From positions 1-24,086 of the forward strand of contig NW_024468406.1 of NCBI RefSeq assembly GCF_002104995.1: a stretch of DNA of 24,086 nucleotides. The letters are read 5' to 3'. Shown here in pieces: positions 9,080-21,012 of the stretch. The number at the start of each line of letters is the position of its first letter. Position 1 is the first letter of the stretch. A program made the translations under genes and the position numbers. The notes below the pieces were generated by a model. It saw nothing but the letters and a program-made list of their open reading frames with translations. It was not told the origin of the DNA and did no database searches. Origin of the DNA: Linderina pennispora. Its lineage: Eukaryota; Kickxellomycota; Kickxellomycetes; Kickxellales; Kickxellaceae.

Positions 9080-11372
9080 TTACTCCTTGGACCGGTTGAG
9101 CTGGGTCTTCAGGCGCTCAAACTCGGCCTGCACGTCCCTATGTGATCCTGTGGTCGATGCTCTCGTCATCCCTGTGGGTCCCACCTGCCGTGGTGGCTGC
9201 TGTGGCGAGCTCTTGCCGCTATTGCTAGCTGCTGCCGAGGCGACCCCGCCCTTACGGCCCAGCAGACTCTGGAAAAAGCTCGTCAGCTCTTCGTTCGACG
9301 AGCCAGCATCGCCGCTGGCCTGCTTGCTGTGCGACGAGTTGAGTGTCAGCTTGCGCCTGATGGTGCCGTGCTGCGGCTGGTCGCTGGAGGCGACTGGACG
9401 GGCCGCCCGATTGCCAGCATTGCGGCCTAGCGAGCCGCCAATCTCGCCGTCGCGTAGGCTGCGACACGGCATTTGCAGGCATTGGTGGCATGCCAGGGGC
9501 CTGGCGGGCACCAGAGGCATTGGGGATGGGGCTAGTGTCGACACTGTCAAAGTCCTCGCCGTCATCAGATACATTACCGCTGTTGGTCTCCCGCGGCGAC
9601 GGCACATCAATGGCAGTTGACAGCGATGACTCGGCGCTGTGCATGCTGCGCAGCAGGTTGGTCACAAACTTGCTGGATGCACCGCCGCTCGGGTGCGGGC
9701 GCACATCGTTGTAGCTGGTTTCCTCTCCCTCCTGCCGCATCTGCTCCTCCTGCTCGACGTACAGGCGCTCCAGGAACGACTGGTCGTCCTCAACAGCCAC
9801 GTGGCTCGCCATGCCTGCTGCTGCTGCTGCCACGGCTGCCACAGTGGTGCTGCCGTCGGCATCCCGACCGGTGCGCCGCTTGGGCGCCGACACAACCTCG
9901 CCGAACATTATCAGCACGCTGTTGTTGGTGTCGGCTGGCTCGGGGTCGCTCTGCATGGCTATTCCAAGCGATGCCGCGCTGTTGGCATCGCTGCTGCTTA
10001 GCTGCACCGGCGCTGTCACTGATGACTCGCGCGTGGCGCGCTCAACAATCGTCTGGTACCGCTGCGCATCAAACTCCCAGGCGCCCTGCACCGCAGCGAC
10101 GTCGAATGAATCGCGCAGGTATTTGATCTGGGCAACCGAGTCCCAGCCCGAAGGCACAAACACCACGTCACGGTCAACCACACTGGCACGCAGCCGGAAT
10201 GGGTACTTTGTCAGGGCAGCCGAGTTCTGTGCAGCCGCCGGAGCACTGGTTGTGGCCGTAGAGCCTGCTCTTGCCCGTGCGCTATCTACCATAGGCTCGG
10301 CTGCCACATCAACATCCATTTTGCCTGTTTCATCGTCTGCTGGTGACTCGCCCAGCTGTGTCTCCTCGCCATCAGCATTGGCTGTGGCCAGTGTCGTGGG
10401 TGTGCTTAGCAGCCGGTGCACCAGGTAATGGTAGAGCGTCGAGAAGGTCGTCGGGTTATGCGTCGACGTGTAGATCAGCGCTGCTCCGAACCGGAGGCAG
10501 ATCGCACGCAGAATCTGCTGGATGTAATCAAAGTCCTCCTCCTTGAATGCACGCTCGCGCTCCAACACTGCCATCGAGTCGGCCTTTGTGCACACGACGA
10601 CCAGCGGCAGGCCAAGATTCTCCTCCAGCACACCCTTGGCTAGCGGCAGCAGCACATCGACGGCCTTTGCTGCCAGCTTCTGCGTGCCTGCCAGCGCTTC
10701 CCCGCTGGGCTCTGCCGGTTCCACATACTCCTGCAGAAACCGCTCCAGCCGCTCGCGGCACTCATCCACTGTGGCCTTGCCCAACGTCCACCCGCTTGCG
10801 CCCTTGTTCGACGCTGCCTCGCGCCCGCCCGTGTCCTTGCACACGCACTCGATTGCCTCCCCAAGCACATTGCACCAGCGCAGAAGCGACTTGACGAACC
10901 GCCAGGGCTTCGACCAGTCGAGCACAATCACCGCTGCCGAGCCGCCAAACGACCGTGCGTCCAGCACGTACTTTAGCAGCTCGCGGTCTGTCGTGCGATC
11001 CGAGGCAAGCTGGAAAATGCCGAGCCGTGCAATTGTCTCCTCGTTGTCCTCGTCGCGCACATCCATGTACGAATACGACAGTGCAAGGTCGTGTTTGCTC
11101 AGCGTCACCAGCGTTTCGATCTCGCTGAGGGGATCGTTTGTGCCGATTGCTGTGGAGACAGTGCTGCTATCCTGCCCGTTGCCCGTCTGCGGGTGCAACG
11201 ATGCTTGGAATAGCTGCGAGACGACATTGGTCTTTCCACAGTTCGAGTCGCCCAGCACCAGCACTGTCTTTGCCGCCACTGCCTTTGACGAGCCCACCTG
11301 CTGCAGAGCCGACTCCCACAGGTTCTCCGTGTCGCCGCTTTCATCAGTCTTCGGATGTGAATTGCTTGACAT
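9080..11372 (-). CDS. Cytoplasmic dynein light intermediate chain, one frame break
   Basis: This dynein-1 subunit binds the heavy-chain tail through a GTPase-like domain and binds cargo adaptors through a C-terminal helix. The Ras-like fold begins VLVLGDSNCGKTNVVSQLF (P-loop GDSNCGKT, residues 41-48). It continues with LALSYSYMDVRDED, a region with AAVIVLDWSKPWRFVKSLLRW, and PLVVVCTKADSM, which is NKxD-like (TKAD). Then come ALIYTSTHNPTTFSTLYHYLVHRL and VFVPSGWDSVAQIKYL, all typical of the family. Near the C-terminus (about 9250-9300) is NEELTSFFQSLLGRK, matching the FFxSLL effector-binding helix of animal LIC1. The linker needs one base removed around 9455-9475 to join AGMPPMPANA-type sequence to RSLRDGEIGGSLGRNAG. 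The start is the ATG at 11372; an in-frame ATG 25 codons upstream lies beyond an A-run. Length is about 763 residues, long because of a Ser/Ala-rich C-terminal half. Confidence 0.9.
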
Positions 11373-11827
11373 TTGGCTGCTGCGAGAAGGTTGTTTTTTT
11401 TTTTGTATGTGCGCTAGTGTTTTTGGAGTCTGTAAAAGGGGCAACAATGCGTGCTTTCAAAGTATAGTGTGTCAATCTGCCTCTACCACCAGCGATTATA
11501 AACAGGAATTATAGTGGGAGGGCCAAAAGAGCTTTGAAATGCGACTCTCCCTCTGGCTGGGCTTTAACGAAACACACAATTTGACTACAGTGGTTGAAAA
11601 AGGCAAACACGAGGGGTGTTTCCATCACTGGCCAAATGAAAACATGGCGATTGGTGGCTCGGCTTGCCCTCAGCCCTCGCAGCCCAAGCCGGCTTAGGGC
11701 CAGCAGCGGGTATAAATATCGGCGCGCCGGTCCTTGCCTGCTATCTCCAATCTTTTCTACCCCCTCCATGTCATTTTTCTCTACTGCCACTCTTAAATTA
11801 ATTCACTCCTACAGACACACAGCCACC
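11373..11827. promoter_or_regulatory. Divergent promoter region between dynein LIC and RKI1
   Basis: This region separates two divergently transcribed genes. It holds a 12-base A-run (minus-strand sense) in the dynein leader and a TATA box serving RKI1. No other gene is supported in it. Confidence 0.6.
11711..11718 (+). promoter_or_regulatory. TATA box (TATAAATA) of RKI1
   Basis: TATAAATA lies 110 bp upstream of the RKI1 ATG within a GC-rich context, followed by a pyrimidine-rich stretch where transcription could start. Confidence 0.6.
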
Positions 11828-13030
11828 ATGAGCACTCTCAGCCTTGTTGAACAAGCCAAGCGCAGCGCCGCCTTTGCCGCCGTTGACAAGCACGTCACCC
11901 CGTCTGTCCGCGTCCTGGGCGTTGGCAGTGGATCGACCGTCGTCTACGCTGCCGAGCGCCTGCTTGAGCTCAAGAACGAGGGCAAGCTGCACCCCGAGCT
12001 GCAGTGCGTGCCTACCAGCTTCCAGTCGAAGCAGCTTATTAACGAGGCTGGCCTGCGCGCCGCCGACCTGGATGAGTATGTCTGCTTCGCATATCAGCCA
12101 CTTGCGCACGAGGCTTTCCTACACATGGCTGCTTTCGCCCTGTGTTATATGCGAAGGGTGTTGCTAATTCAGTTTTCTTTGTAGCTTGGTCGATGCCGAC
12201 CCGTCGTCTACCACCTACACTGCCATCGACGTTACTATTGATGGCGCCGACGAGGTAAGTACTGGCTTGCTGATGAAAAGCCCTGCGCCCCTGGCCAGCA
12301 GGCAATTATGAAATCCGTCTTATTTCTTCCAACCGATCTGTGTGGTCAATGCTCGCCTTCCTGATCCAGCCCTCTGGGATATAAAAGGGAACCCCCTGCT
12401 CGGGTCCAGTGAGAAAAGCTCGCGCACTGTCTTTTACCTCCTGTTCTCCAGCAAATCACGCGATAAGGCGCGTGCAAGCGACAAAGCATCGCCTCACTGA
12501 TCTCGCTTTCCATATAGGTCGATGCTGAGCTGAATGCCATCAAGGGCGGCGGTGGCGCGCACCTGCGCGAGAAGCTGGTGGCCAATGCCTCGGCAAAGCT
12601 GGTTCTGATTGCGGACTACCGCAAGAACTCGCAGGTTCTCGGCCAGAACTGGGACAAGGGCATTCCAGTCGAGGTCTCGCCTATCGCCTGGCAGACCATC
12701 AAGCGCCAGCTTGAGCGCCTGGTGCCGCGGTCGCGTGCTCTGGGCGTCCTGGCCACGTCCGATGCCTTTGAGCTCAACCACCCGGTCGCCACGCTGCGCA
12801 ATGCGGTGCGCAAGGCCGGCCCTGTTGTCACCGACAACGGCAACTTCATTCTGGATGTCCATGTCGGTAGGATTCATGATCCGGTTGCGGTTGAGCAGCT
12901 GATTAAGATGGTTCCTGGCGTCGTCGAGGTTGGCGTGTTCAGCCGGATGGCATGCGAAGCGTGGTTCGGCAACGAGGATGGGTCGGTCAGCATGCGTATC
13001 CCGCAGTCGGAGACCAAGAAGAAGGACTAG
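11828..13030 (+). CDS. RKI1: Ribose-5-phosphate isomerase A, two introns
   Basis: The enzyme interconverts ribose 5-phosphate and ribulose 5-phosphate in the non-oxidative pentose phosphate pathway. Exons are 11828-12075, 12185-12254 and 12518-13030 and encode 276 residues without a frame break. Intron 1 (109 nt) runs GTATGT to TTGTAG. Intron 2 (263 nt) runs GTAAGT to ATATAG. Splicing joins AADLD to DLVDADPSSTTYTAIDVTIDGADE and then VDAELNAIKGGGGAHLREK. Family motifs are GVGSGSTVVYAAERL, QCVPTSFQSKQLI, the catalytic-site DGADE and KGGGG loops, and LVLIADYRKNSQVLGQNW. The ATG sits in a good Kozak context (GCCACCATGA). An in-frame ATG at 11768 would prepend 20 residues rich in Ser, Thr and basic residues. 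A TATA box is 110 bp upstream. Confidence 0.95.
12076..12184 (+). other. RKI1 intron 1
   Basis: 109 nt, GTATGT donor and TTTGTAG acceptor, phase 2. Removing it restores the conserved isomerase sequence; the unspliced frame runs to TAG at 12182-12184 with non-homologous sequence. Confidence 0.9.
12255..12517 (+). other. RKI1 intron 2, with an internal TATA-like motif
   Basis: 263 nt, GTAAGT donor and CATATAG acceptor, phase 0, splitting GADE from VDAE. It contains TATAAAAG at 12380-12387, which is unusual for an intron. Confidence 0.88.
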
Positions 13031-13163
13031 CTTTTCTACTGACACCTGCTTTGTTTTTCTTTTGTCCCATTTATCTCAATTGCTTCCATCCCATTTATGT
13101 CCCTGGTCTTTTTTCGCCACCAGCCCATGCCTTCAATGCATTCCCAATAAGCAACACCTTACC

Positions 13164-14240
13164 ATGTTTATTCGCCCCCATATATCTGCATCTGTCACAC
13201 ATGCACGGCTGACGCTCTCCGAGCTCGGCTATGCCTTTGACTCGACCAACGGCACTCTGCTCAACACCACCACCGGCGGGCGCTACGAATTTGAGGTATA
13301 CCCAGGCAACAAGAAACGCAACCTCAAGCTCTACAACATGCTCGCAGATGCCGCCTCCCGCCATGTCACTGAGCTGCTTACCAGCGACGAAATCGGTATG
13401 CAGGCGATCGCCGTGCCCGAAGAATCGCTTGCGCACACCAGTATTTTTATCACACCCGGCGCCCTCGAGTGCGCCAATCTGGTGGTCCTCTGCACTGGCC
13501 ATGGCCCGCGCCCGGGGGTCTGGGCGTGGAACGTGCTGGTAAAAGAAGGGCTGCGCGCTGGCAGCCTGATCCCGTACATCCAGGCGCTGCATGCCCAGGG
13601 GTATGGCGTGCTGGTCATGAACCCAAATGAGAACATTGTTGCGGCAGACGGGCAGCCCGAGACCTATGCAAACATTGAGTCGCTTGGGAAGACTACCGAG
13701 ATTCGCGGTAACGAGACCCCCGATGAGCACGTCGGATATGTGTGGTCACGCTTTCTCCGTGATAACCATGCGGCAAAGAACATTGCATTTGTGTGCTACA
13801 ACACAGCTGGCATCTCGGTGGCGAACCTGCTGAAATACGATTTCGACAGGTTTGTGCAGAAATGCGTTGGCATTGCGTTCATTGACTCGGTGCATTCGTC
13901 GTTCCAGATGACTGCCCAGCAAATGGTGTGGCTTGCTCACATGGCCAAGCAGTGGGAGACCTCGGTAGAGCCGGCAGACGAGCCGATTGAGAATCCCAAC
14001 ATCGGGTGTCCAGCAGTGTCCTCCGGGAATGACCTGGAGATGCGCGAGATGACTCCGTTTTTATGCAAAGACTCGGTTGTTGATTTTTTGGACGAGAAGT
14101 TCCAGGCAGGTCATATAAACGAAGCAGCGATGGTTGCTGAGGCTAATGAGATCGAAATGGCCGGTGTCGAGCTGGTTGATAGCATCCAGGATGCTAACCA
14201 GCAGGTCAGCGATGAGGAACACTCAGGGTGGGCGATGTAG
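13164..14240 (+). CDS. Arb2-domain protein (Arb2/FAM172A-like)
   Basis: The product is 358 residues and unbroken. Arb2 of fission yeast is a subunit of the Argonaute siRNA chaperone complex; the related animal protein is FAM172A/ARB2A, and Arb2 domains also occur in fungal histone deacetylases. The fold is alpha/beta-hydrolase-like. Seen here are NLVVLCTGHGPRPGVWAWNV (residues 105-124), SLIPYIQALHAQGYGVLVMN (134-153) followed by PNEN, HVGYVWSRFL (189-198), NIAFVCYNTAGISVANLL (206-223) and a C-terminal segment with the conserved-looking GIAFIDSVHSS. At the nucleophile-elbow position the sequence is YNTAG, with Thr rather than Ser, suggesting no hydrolase activity. The chosen ATG (13164) is 133 bp after the RKI1 stop; the frame is open further upstream only into the RKI1 3' end. 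It may act in RNA-silencing or chromatin regulation, which is inference. Confidence 0.8.
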   Translation: MFIRPHISASVTHARLTLSELGYAFDSTNGTLLNTTTGGRYEFEVYPGNKKRNLKLYNMLADAASRHVTELLTSDEIGMQAIAVPEESLAHTSIFITPGALECANLVVLCTGHGPRPGVWAWNVLVKEGLRAGSLIPYIQALHAQGYGVLVMNPNENIVAADGQPETYANIESLGKTTEIRGNETPDEHVGYVWSRFLRDNHAAKNIAFVCYNTAGISVANLLKYDFDRFVQKCVGIAFIDSVHSSFQMTAQQMVWLAHMAKQWETSVEPADEPIENPNIGCPAVSSGNDLEMREMTPFLCKDSVVDFLDEKFQAGHINEAAMVAEANEIEMAGVELVDSIQDANQQVSDEEHSGWAM

Positions 14241-14408
14241 CAGCATTTGCCATGACCCCCAGGCAGCTGGTGCACTAAATGGCTAGAAAAATACATTTGA
14301 AGCGTATCCAAAACCGGGCATAGCGCAGCATTCTGCTGTATAAATGATGTACATAGATGAGGAGCAATTGCATTATCGAGCGAACGGATTGAAAAACAAT
14401 ACATCTTT

Positions 14409-16042
14409 TCAAGGCAGGTCGCACCTGCCCGGGTTGCGAGCGCACCACAGAGGCTGCATGGGCTCGGCGTTGACACCACGGCCAACCATGCGGTAGCGCT
14501 GCTCGTGCAGGCGCGAGGCAACCTCGCCAGTGGTGCGGACATGGCCGCTGGCGTCCTTCTTTCCGGACCAGCCGGTCTCGGCCATAGCGGCAGCACGGGG
14601 CCAGGCACGCGGGTCGAACGAGTGCTCATCGGTCTGCTCGGACCAGATAGCGACCTCAGTGCCGAGCACCAGCTTCTGCTTGGCCGGGTCGGTGATGTTG
14701 GCCAGAACATCGTAGTTGTAGACGTGCATCCAGGTCTTGAACGGGTCGCACCACGAGTTGCCGTCCCAGTTCGGCAGCCAGGCACCGTGGCCGCAGTCAA
14801 GGTACAGCGACTGGTAGTCGGACGAGACGGCGCGGTAGCCACGGTTGACGGTGTTGGGGACCGAGGCAGAGTCAATCCAGGTCTGGACGATGGTGTCCTT
14901 GGGGCATCGAACGGGTGGTGGAACAGGGTCTCCTCCCAGGTGAAGGCAGTCTTCTTCAGGTCCTTGCCAACATAGTTGTGCAGCTTGCCGTACCAGCTGA
15001 GAAGCAGGCTCTCGACGGTCTCGTTCTTGTTGGCAGCCAGGTACTTCTGGACATCGGGGTCAGTCTCCCAGCAGTGCATGTTGACCTCATCACCACCAAC
15101 ATGGATGACGTTGTCAGGGAACAGAGCAGCGTACTCCTTGAAGATATTCTTGGCGAACTCAATCGAGCCATCCTTGGCAATGTTGAGCTGACCGCTGGGC
15201 GGCTCAGCAGCATACTTGTCCCAGCCAGGCTGCACGTCCAGGCACGACATGATCTCCGGGTGCGACAGGCCGACGGCGTAGGTGTGGCCCGGAACATCGA
15301 ACTCAGGGATAACGCGGATACCACGGTTCTTGGCGTACTGGACGATATCCTTGATGTCCTTGTACGAGTACAGCTGCTTGTCGGAGTACGCACCCTTCTG
15401 GTGCAGCTCGGGGTAGGTCTTGGACTCAATGCCCCACGACTGCGAGTCAACAATGTGCCAGTGCAGCACGTTCAGCTTGTTGTATGACATGGCATCAAGC
15501 GTGTGCTTGACTGCGTCAACCGAGTACCAGTTGCGCGAGGTATCGAACAGGACACCACGGTGGGGGAACGCCGGCGCATCCTTGATGCTGATCGGCGTGT
15601 TGACCACAACCTTGCTGTTCCCATTCGAGGAAACGAGCTGCGAGAACGTCTCGAGACCACGCACCACACCGTACGGCGACTTGGCCTTGAGCGAGGCCTT
15701 GCCGCTGACAGGCACGTCCAGAGTGTAGGACTCATCGGTCTCGAGGCCGAGCGCCTCGTCGGTGCTCTCGACCGAGACAACCAGGCCCTGGAAGTCACCC
15801 TGGGTCTTCAGCACGCCGCGCTTGTAGTCAACAGGGGCCAGGAACGACTCGCTGTTGATGATATTGCTGTAGCGCTCGACCGCATCGCGCACAACAGGGC
15901 TGGACTGGCCCTGCACCTGGATATCAACCCACCAGACCTGGCTGTTGGACTTGCCCTCTGTGTGCGAGGTAGGGATGGGCCACAGACCGAAGACGGACGG
16001 AATGGCGGCGAGAAGGCCGATGGCAGAAGCAGTGATCTTCAT
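14409..16042 (-). CDS. Secreted beta-N-acetylhexosaminidase (GH20), one frame break
   Basis: This GH20 enzyme removes terminal N-acetylglucosamine from chitooligosaccharides; in fungi it works with chitinases in wall turnover and nutrition. The signal peptide is MKITASAIGLLAAIPSVFG. A GH20b-like N-domain (about 35-150) is followed by the barrel: HRGVLFDTSRNWYSVD with the substrate-binding Arg170, HWHIVDSQSWG, IPEFDVPGHT, and the catalytic Asp-Glu pair in HVGGDEVNMHCW (residues 315-326). Residue 380 (FHHPFDAP) is followed by the wrong frame. Adding one C to the GGGG run at 14901-14904 (CCCC in sense) continues with KDTIVQTWIDSAS, then YNYDVLANITDP, TEVAIWSEQTDEHSFDPRAW and MAETGWSG. The corrected protein is about 544 residues. 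The uncorrected frame runs on into the antisense of the Arb2 gene and is an artefact. A TATATAAAA box is about 126 bp upstream. Confidence 0.93.
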
Positions 16043-16167
16043 TGTTTAAAGAAGGGTATTAGAAGCGATATATGTAGTGGTATTAAGAGAGGGGAGAGGG
16101 GTTGTGAGTAGAGAGTCGAGGCTGTATCTGAGGAGAATGAAGGTGTCTAGGGAAGCCACACTGCAGG

Positions 16168-16176
16168 TTTTATATA
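16168..16176 (-). promoter_or_regulatory. TATA box (TATATAAAA) of the hexosaminidase gene
   Basis: TATATAAAA on the minus strand lies 126 bp upstream of the hexosaminidase ATG, a spacing like that of RKI1. Confidence 0.6.
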
Positions 16177-17704
16177 GCCCGCGAGGACCATGAGAGCGAC
16201 ACACCGTGTGTCCCAAGAGGCAAGCAGATGACCATTGCTGGCAAGTGAAAAAAGGACCGATGTCCATTTTGGTGCCGAACCACACACCCCCTTCACTTTC
16301 ATGGCATGGTCGGCCCGCTCCTTCCCCGTCTGGATGGATTGCTATTCAGCATTTTCTGGCAAAGATATTCGGATGATTTGCACCTTGCAATGCCTTTTCA
16401 TCTCTAGAAGTAATGATGGTGGACGAACACCAGCTGTCAATGAGAATGTCGTCCAGGAGCAGAGATAAAGAGAGGCCGATCCCTCGCTGCTGCATACAAA
16501 TTGGCCGTAATTTGCTGTTTGCCATTGTAGACGGTCCTTTGTTTAGCCCGTGCAAGTCCTTGGTGTGTATCGCCCTAGGCCAGCAGCGCATTGAGAGTGG
16601 TGGGAGACGCTGTCCTGTGCCGGGCTCTGCATCCATTTTTCCAACTCCATTGCAGAGGACATAGGGTATCCTGTTTTCAGCTTGAACCCACCAACACACT
16701 CTTAGTGTAAGATGGCCAGGACGTCCTGCTCAATTCTGCCAGACTCAATGGCAAGCACACATGTATCGGCATGGGCCCTATGTTGGCAATCTGCAGCCTC
16801 TAAATTGCATATGCACACTAATCATTATTTATAGACATGATGGAAAACTACATGGCATCAGAACAAGTCTGATTGGAACGTGTACCTGAATATTCCTGCA
16901 TTGTTTTCTCGTGCACGTACCGCTTCTTTGTTTCCATGCACATGTCTCCATATGTCGGTTGTAGTCCGCATCAGGAAGCGTCGAGAGAGCCCAATGAATC
17001 CGCGCGAGCAGTCGTTATCGATCCCTTGCTCCACCCAATTCCGCATGCTGGCTTCGCAAGAACATTCGCCAATGATTGCCATAAAAGCAGCGCAAGTGGG
17101 CCAAAGCCGGCTCCCGCTTCTCTTCTGGAACAAAATCATGTCAGTCAAGGCAAGTATTTCGGGCCGAACCCATGATGCAGCTGGCTTGCTTGCCATCTAT
17201 CCCCGATTGTCCATGCTGCCAGCAAATCAGCTGGTTTTATCCCATCCCTCTTTGTCGAAATGTGCCGATCCCAACCCCCTTTTGTGAGATCCACGCAGCG
17301 TGCCTTTGCCTTCGGCACCGCCTGCCGTTTGTTTACCTTTGCAACCATCGACCTTGGCCTGCCGCATTGTGGCTCTGCATATGCGGCGGGTTGTTTGCTG
17401 GGAAGGGGTCGGGTTTCTGGGTCGATATGCGAGGTAATAGACAACAGCAAGCCAAAAAAAGAGCAAGTGGCTGCTTGTCGAAGTAGCTCGTGGAGGGAGG
17501 CAGCAAACAGGGTTGCAACCTGATGCGTATGTCGGAGCGCGTCTACAGGCTACGGGTGATTCAGCCTCGGACACATCCACAGACCCCAAAAGCAGCGGGT
17601 CTCGGGGAACAGCAGGTCATGCGGCGGGGATAAAAGAATTTCCAAGCGATTTCCTTCGCTAACACGTTCCCCTAGGCCCATCACGCCCAGGCCAGAGTGT
17701 GGGC
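16177..17704. other. Long gene-poor interval
   Basis: About 1.5 kb holds no gene I can support, in a block where neighbours are usually under 500 bp apart. Open frames of 80-120 codons occur on both strands (for example minus 16858-17196 and 17227-17589), but none has a recognisable domain or steady third-position GC bias. It may be an extended upstream regulatory region of the secreted hexosaminidase, an unrecognised non-coding RNA, or gene remnants. No tRNA B-box was found by eye. Confidence 0.4.
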
Positions 17705-17857
17705 TCAGAGCCCCTCCTCGTAAATGGCCGACATTTCGGCGATATGGATGACGATCAGCTCTTGGAAATATGGCCCGTGTACGGGTATGCCCCCTTCAAT
17801 GCACTTCAAACTGGCCGGGTATAAACAGGCAATACATTCTAAAAATATCCACCGGCC
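17705..17857 (-). other. Coding-like in-frame segment directly after the ESA1 stop
   Basis: Reading on past the ESA1 stop in the same frame gives an open segment to TGA at 17707-17705. Its last part reads IEGGIPVHGPYFQELIVIHI followed by AEMSAIYEEGL, with codons typical of real genes here (TTC GAG CTG ATC GTC ATC). A GT-AG intron of 51 nt (17811-17861, GTAAGG to GGCCAG) would remove the ESA1 stop and add 35 residues in frame. A segment of the form YF-x2-L-x3-H/Y-x2-E-x3-lY-x2-G also resembles the region before the metal site in MetE-like methionine synthase relatives, so it may be a remnant of such a gene. Neither reading is secure. Confidence 0.25.
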
Positions 17858-19278
<1,421 letters not shown>

Positions 19279-19483
19279 TGGTGATATAGATTTGTAGAGG
19301 ATGTAGAGATAGTTTACGAGTATTATGAAATTATCAATCCCAAAAATGGCGGGCAGCAAGTATAAGACTTTGATGAAACCTGCAATAATGATGGTCCATA
19401 CACGTGACTATGATGCTCAGAGATACTACTTGGGTGTAAAACTTTAGCGGCAAGGAAATCGGCGAAAGAGTGTGTTGTCGTAT

Positions 19484-20532
19484 TCAGAGGTCGAAGTCGC
19501 TATTCTCCCGGCTATCCAGCAGAATGCTGCCACTATCCGAGCCTGCAACTAGCAAGCTGGTTTTGGTGAACGGACAGATGTCGAAGCAGTTGACAGACAT
19601 GACATTGAGGCTATTGGTCAGCGTATGCACGCTATGCTCACCAGAGCCACCAGCCCAGCCAGTAACTGCAATTGTGGCATCGTCGGAGCATGACACAACC
19701 TTATTGCAATCTCCCGGGTGGAACTGCACCGACCACACATTCGCGCTATGGACACCGAACGCCTCGGTTTGCGGCTCCTTTGGGTTCCTGATGTCCCAAA
19801 TCATCACCGACCCGTCATCTGTACCCGTGGCGATGCGGTGCGGCTGAGACGGGTGCACATTAACGCACTCAAATGCGACACTGTCAGCCAGTTTAACAAA
19901 GGCAGCAGCAATATCGCCAGGCGACCGCCGATCGACGAGCTTGACCTGGCTGGTCCGCGTCGATACGGCGATCTGCTGCGGTGTGGTCCAGCAAATACCG
20001 GTAATCACTGTGCTGTCGACATCGTACATTTGCAATGCGGCTAGTCGGGAAATTGGCGCGAACGCAACACGCCCGTCTTCGCCGCAGCTGGCAATCTCGA
20101 TGTCCATGGCCGGTGCTGGCTGGACAGCAATACCAGTACATACAGCCAACTCACCGTTGGTGTACCGGTGCGCCGTGATGGATTCACTCAACTCCAGTGG
20201 CTGTGTGGAATCGGTATCGATGCGATAAACCGACACAGTGCCGTGTGACGATCCGGTAGCAATAGCCGTGCAGTGGCTGCAACAGAAATGCCTGTTACAT
20301 CACCTTCGTGATTCACACACCCAGCGGGTGTGGCAAATGCCTCAGTGGGCTTGGTAGGCTGCTGGGCGAAGTCCGGATTCGGTGTAGCCCAGAGAGACAG
20401 CTCGGCCACAGTTGCGCTGGATCCGGTGACAAAATACAGGTCTGTGTCGTTGTACGCACTGCCAGCATGCGGCTGGAGCCACTGGGTGGCAGTGATCTTG
20501 CGTGAAACTGTCTGTATCAGAAGTGAGTCCAT
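19484..20532 (-). CDS. NUP43: NUP43-like WD40 nucleoporin, one frame break
   Basis: This is a WD40 propeller of about 349 residues, the size of Nup43 (human 380). Nup43 belongs to the Y-shaped Nup107-160 complex of the nuclear pore scaffold. The N-terminus SRKITATQWLQPHAG and DLYFVTGSSATVAELSLWAT forms the first blade. Later repeats include ATGTDDGSVMIWDIRNPKEP, HSANVWSVQFHPGDCNKVVS followed by CSDDATIAV, and the ending SLNVMSVNCFDICPFTKTSL, LVAGSDSGSILL, which parallels the Nup43 C-terminus. The frame breaks near 20270-20272: one missing base between ISVAATA and TAIATGSSHGTVSVYRI. The start is the ATG at 20532 at the head of the first blade. It is divergent from PER1 and tandem with ESA1, 205 bp away. 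Other WD40 proteins remain possible. Confidence 0.75.
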
Positions 20533-21012
20533 GGAGAGAAAGACAAAAGAAGATATAAGCCTGGTGTTTGTAAATCTACTGGCATGAAAATGTAGCAAAT
20601 ACTGGTGTACTAGATTACATTCAACTTTTACTATTAGGGAATTGAGTTGCTGATTGAGTAAAAGCTCAATGAAATATGGCAACTGACCTGCACACAATGC
20701 TGGCGACCCTGTCAGAAAGTGCTGGCATTGTGGTGTTGATATCAGGCGGCTGCGGTAGTCATCAGAGCGTGCATGGCTAAGCGAAGCAAGTGCCCAGTAT
20801 CTGACGAACATGGCATACAGAGAGGAGCGAGCTGCGACCGGACCGAGTCGCGACTCGATACTTCCCCCACAACTTCTAGCCTGCCTTCTAGGGTAATTGC
20901 TGCATGGCTCGCATTTTCGATATCAGCATGGGCGGAAACCCGCATACACTTTTCTCTTCAGCTTTTGTTGTTTACGTTTCCTGCCGGCTATCCTAATATC
21001 CACGCATAGAAC
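20533..21012. promoter_or_regulatory. Divergent promoter region, NUP43 and PER1
   Basis: No gene is supported in these 480 bp. The NUP43 frame stays open upstream (to 20811), but that extension has no family similarity. No clear TATA box is seen for either gene. Confidence 0.45.

Noticed and set aside
9480-9540. A short intron in the dynein LIC gene joining its two frames
   Set aside because: The GT-AG pairs I tried, such as a 53-nt candidate, give the wrong frame. A single-base break fits.
14111-16042. A single 643-codon ORF on the minus strand covering the hexosaminidase and part of ARB2
   Set aside because: After residue 380 the frame gives Ser/Arg/Pro-rich sequence and then the antisense of ARB2. 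The true C-terminal GH20 sequence is in the neighbouring frame to 14409.
17521-17535. A possible tRNA B-box-like GGTTGCAACC sequence
   Set aside because: It lacks the GGTTCRANYCC consensus and no cloverleaf could be formed around it.
20533-20811. N-terminal extension of the NUP43-like ORF
   Set aside because: The added sequence has no resemblance to WD40 or nucleoporin N-termini; the ATG at 20532 directly precedes the first blade.
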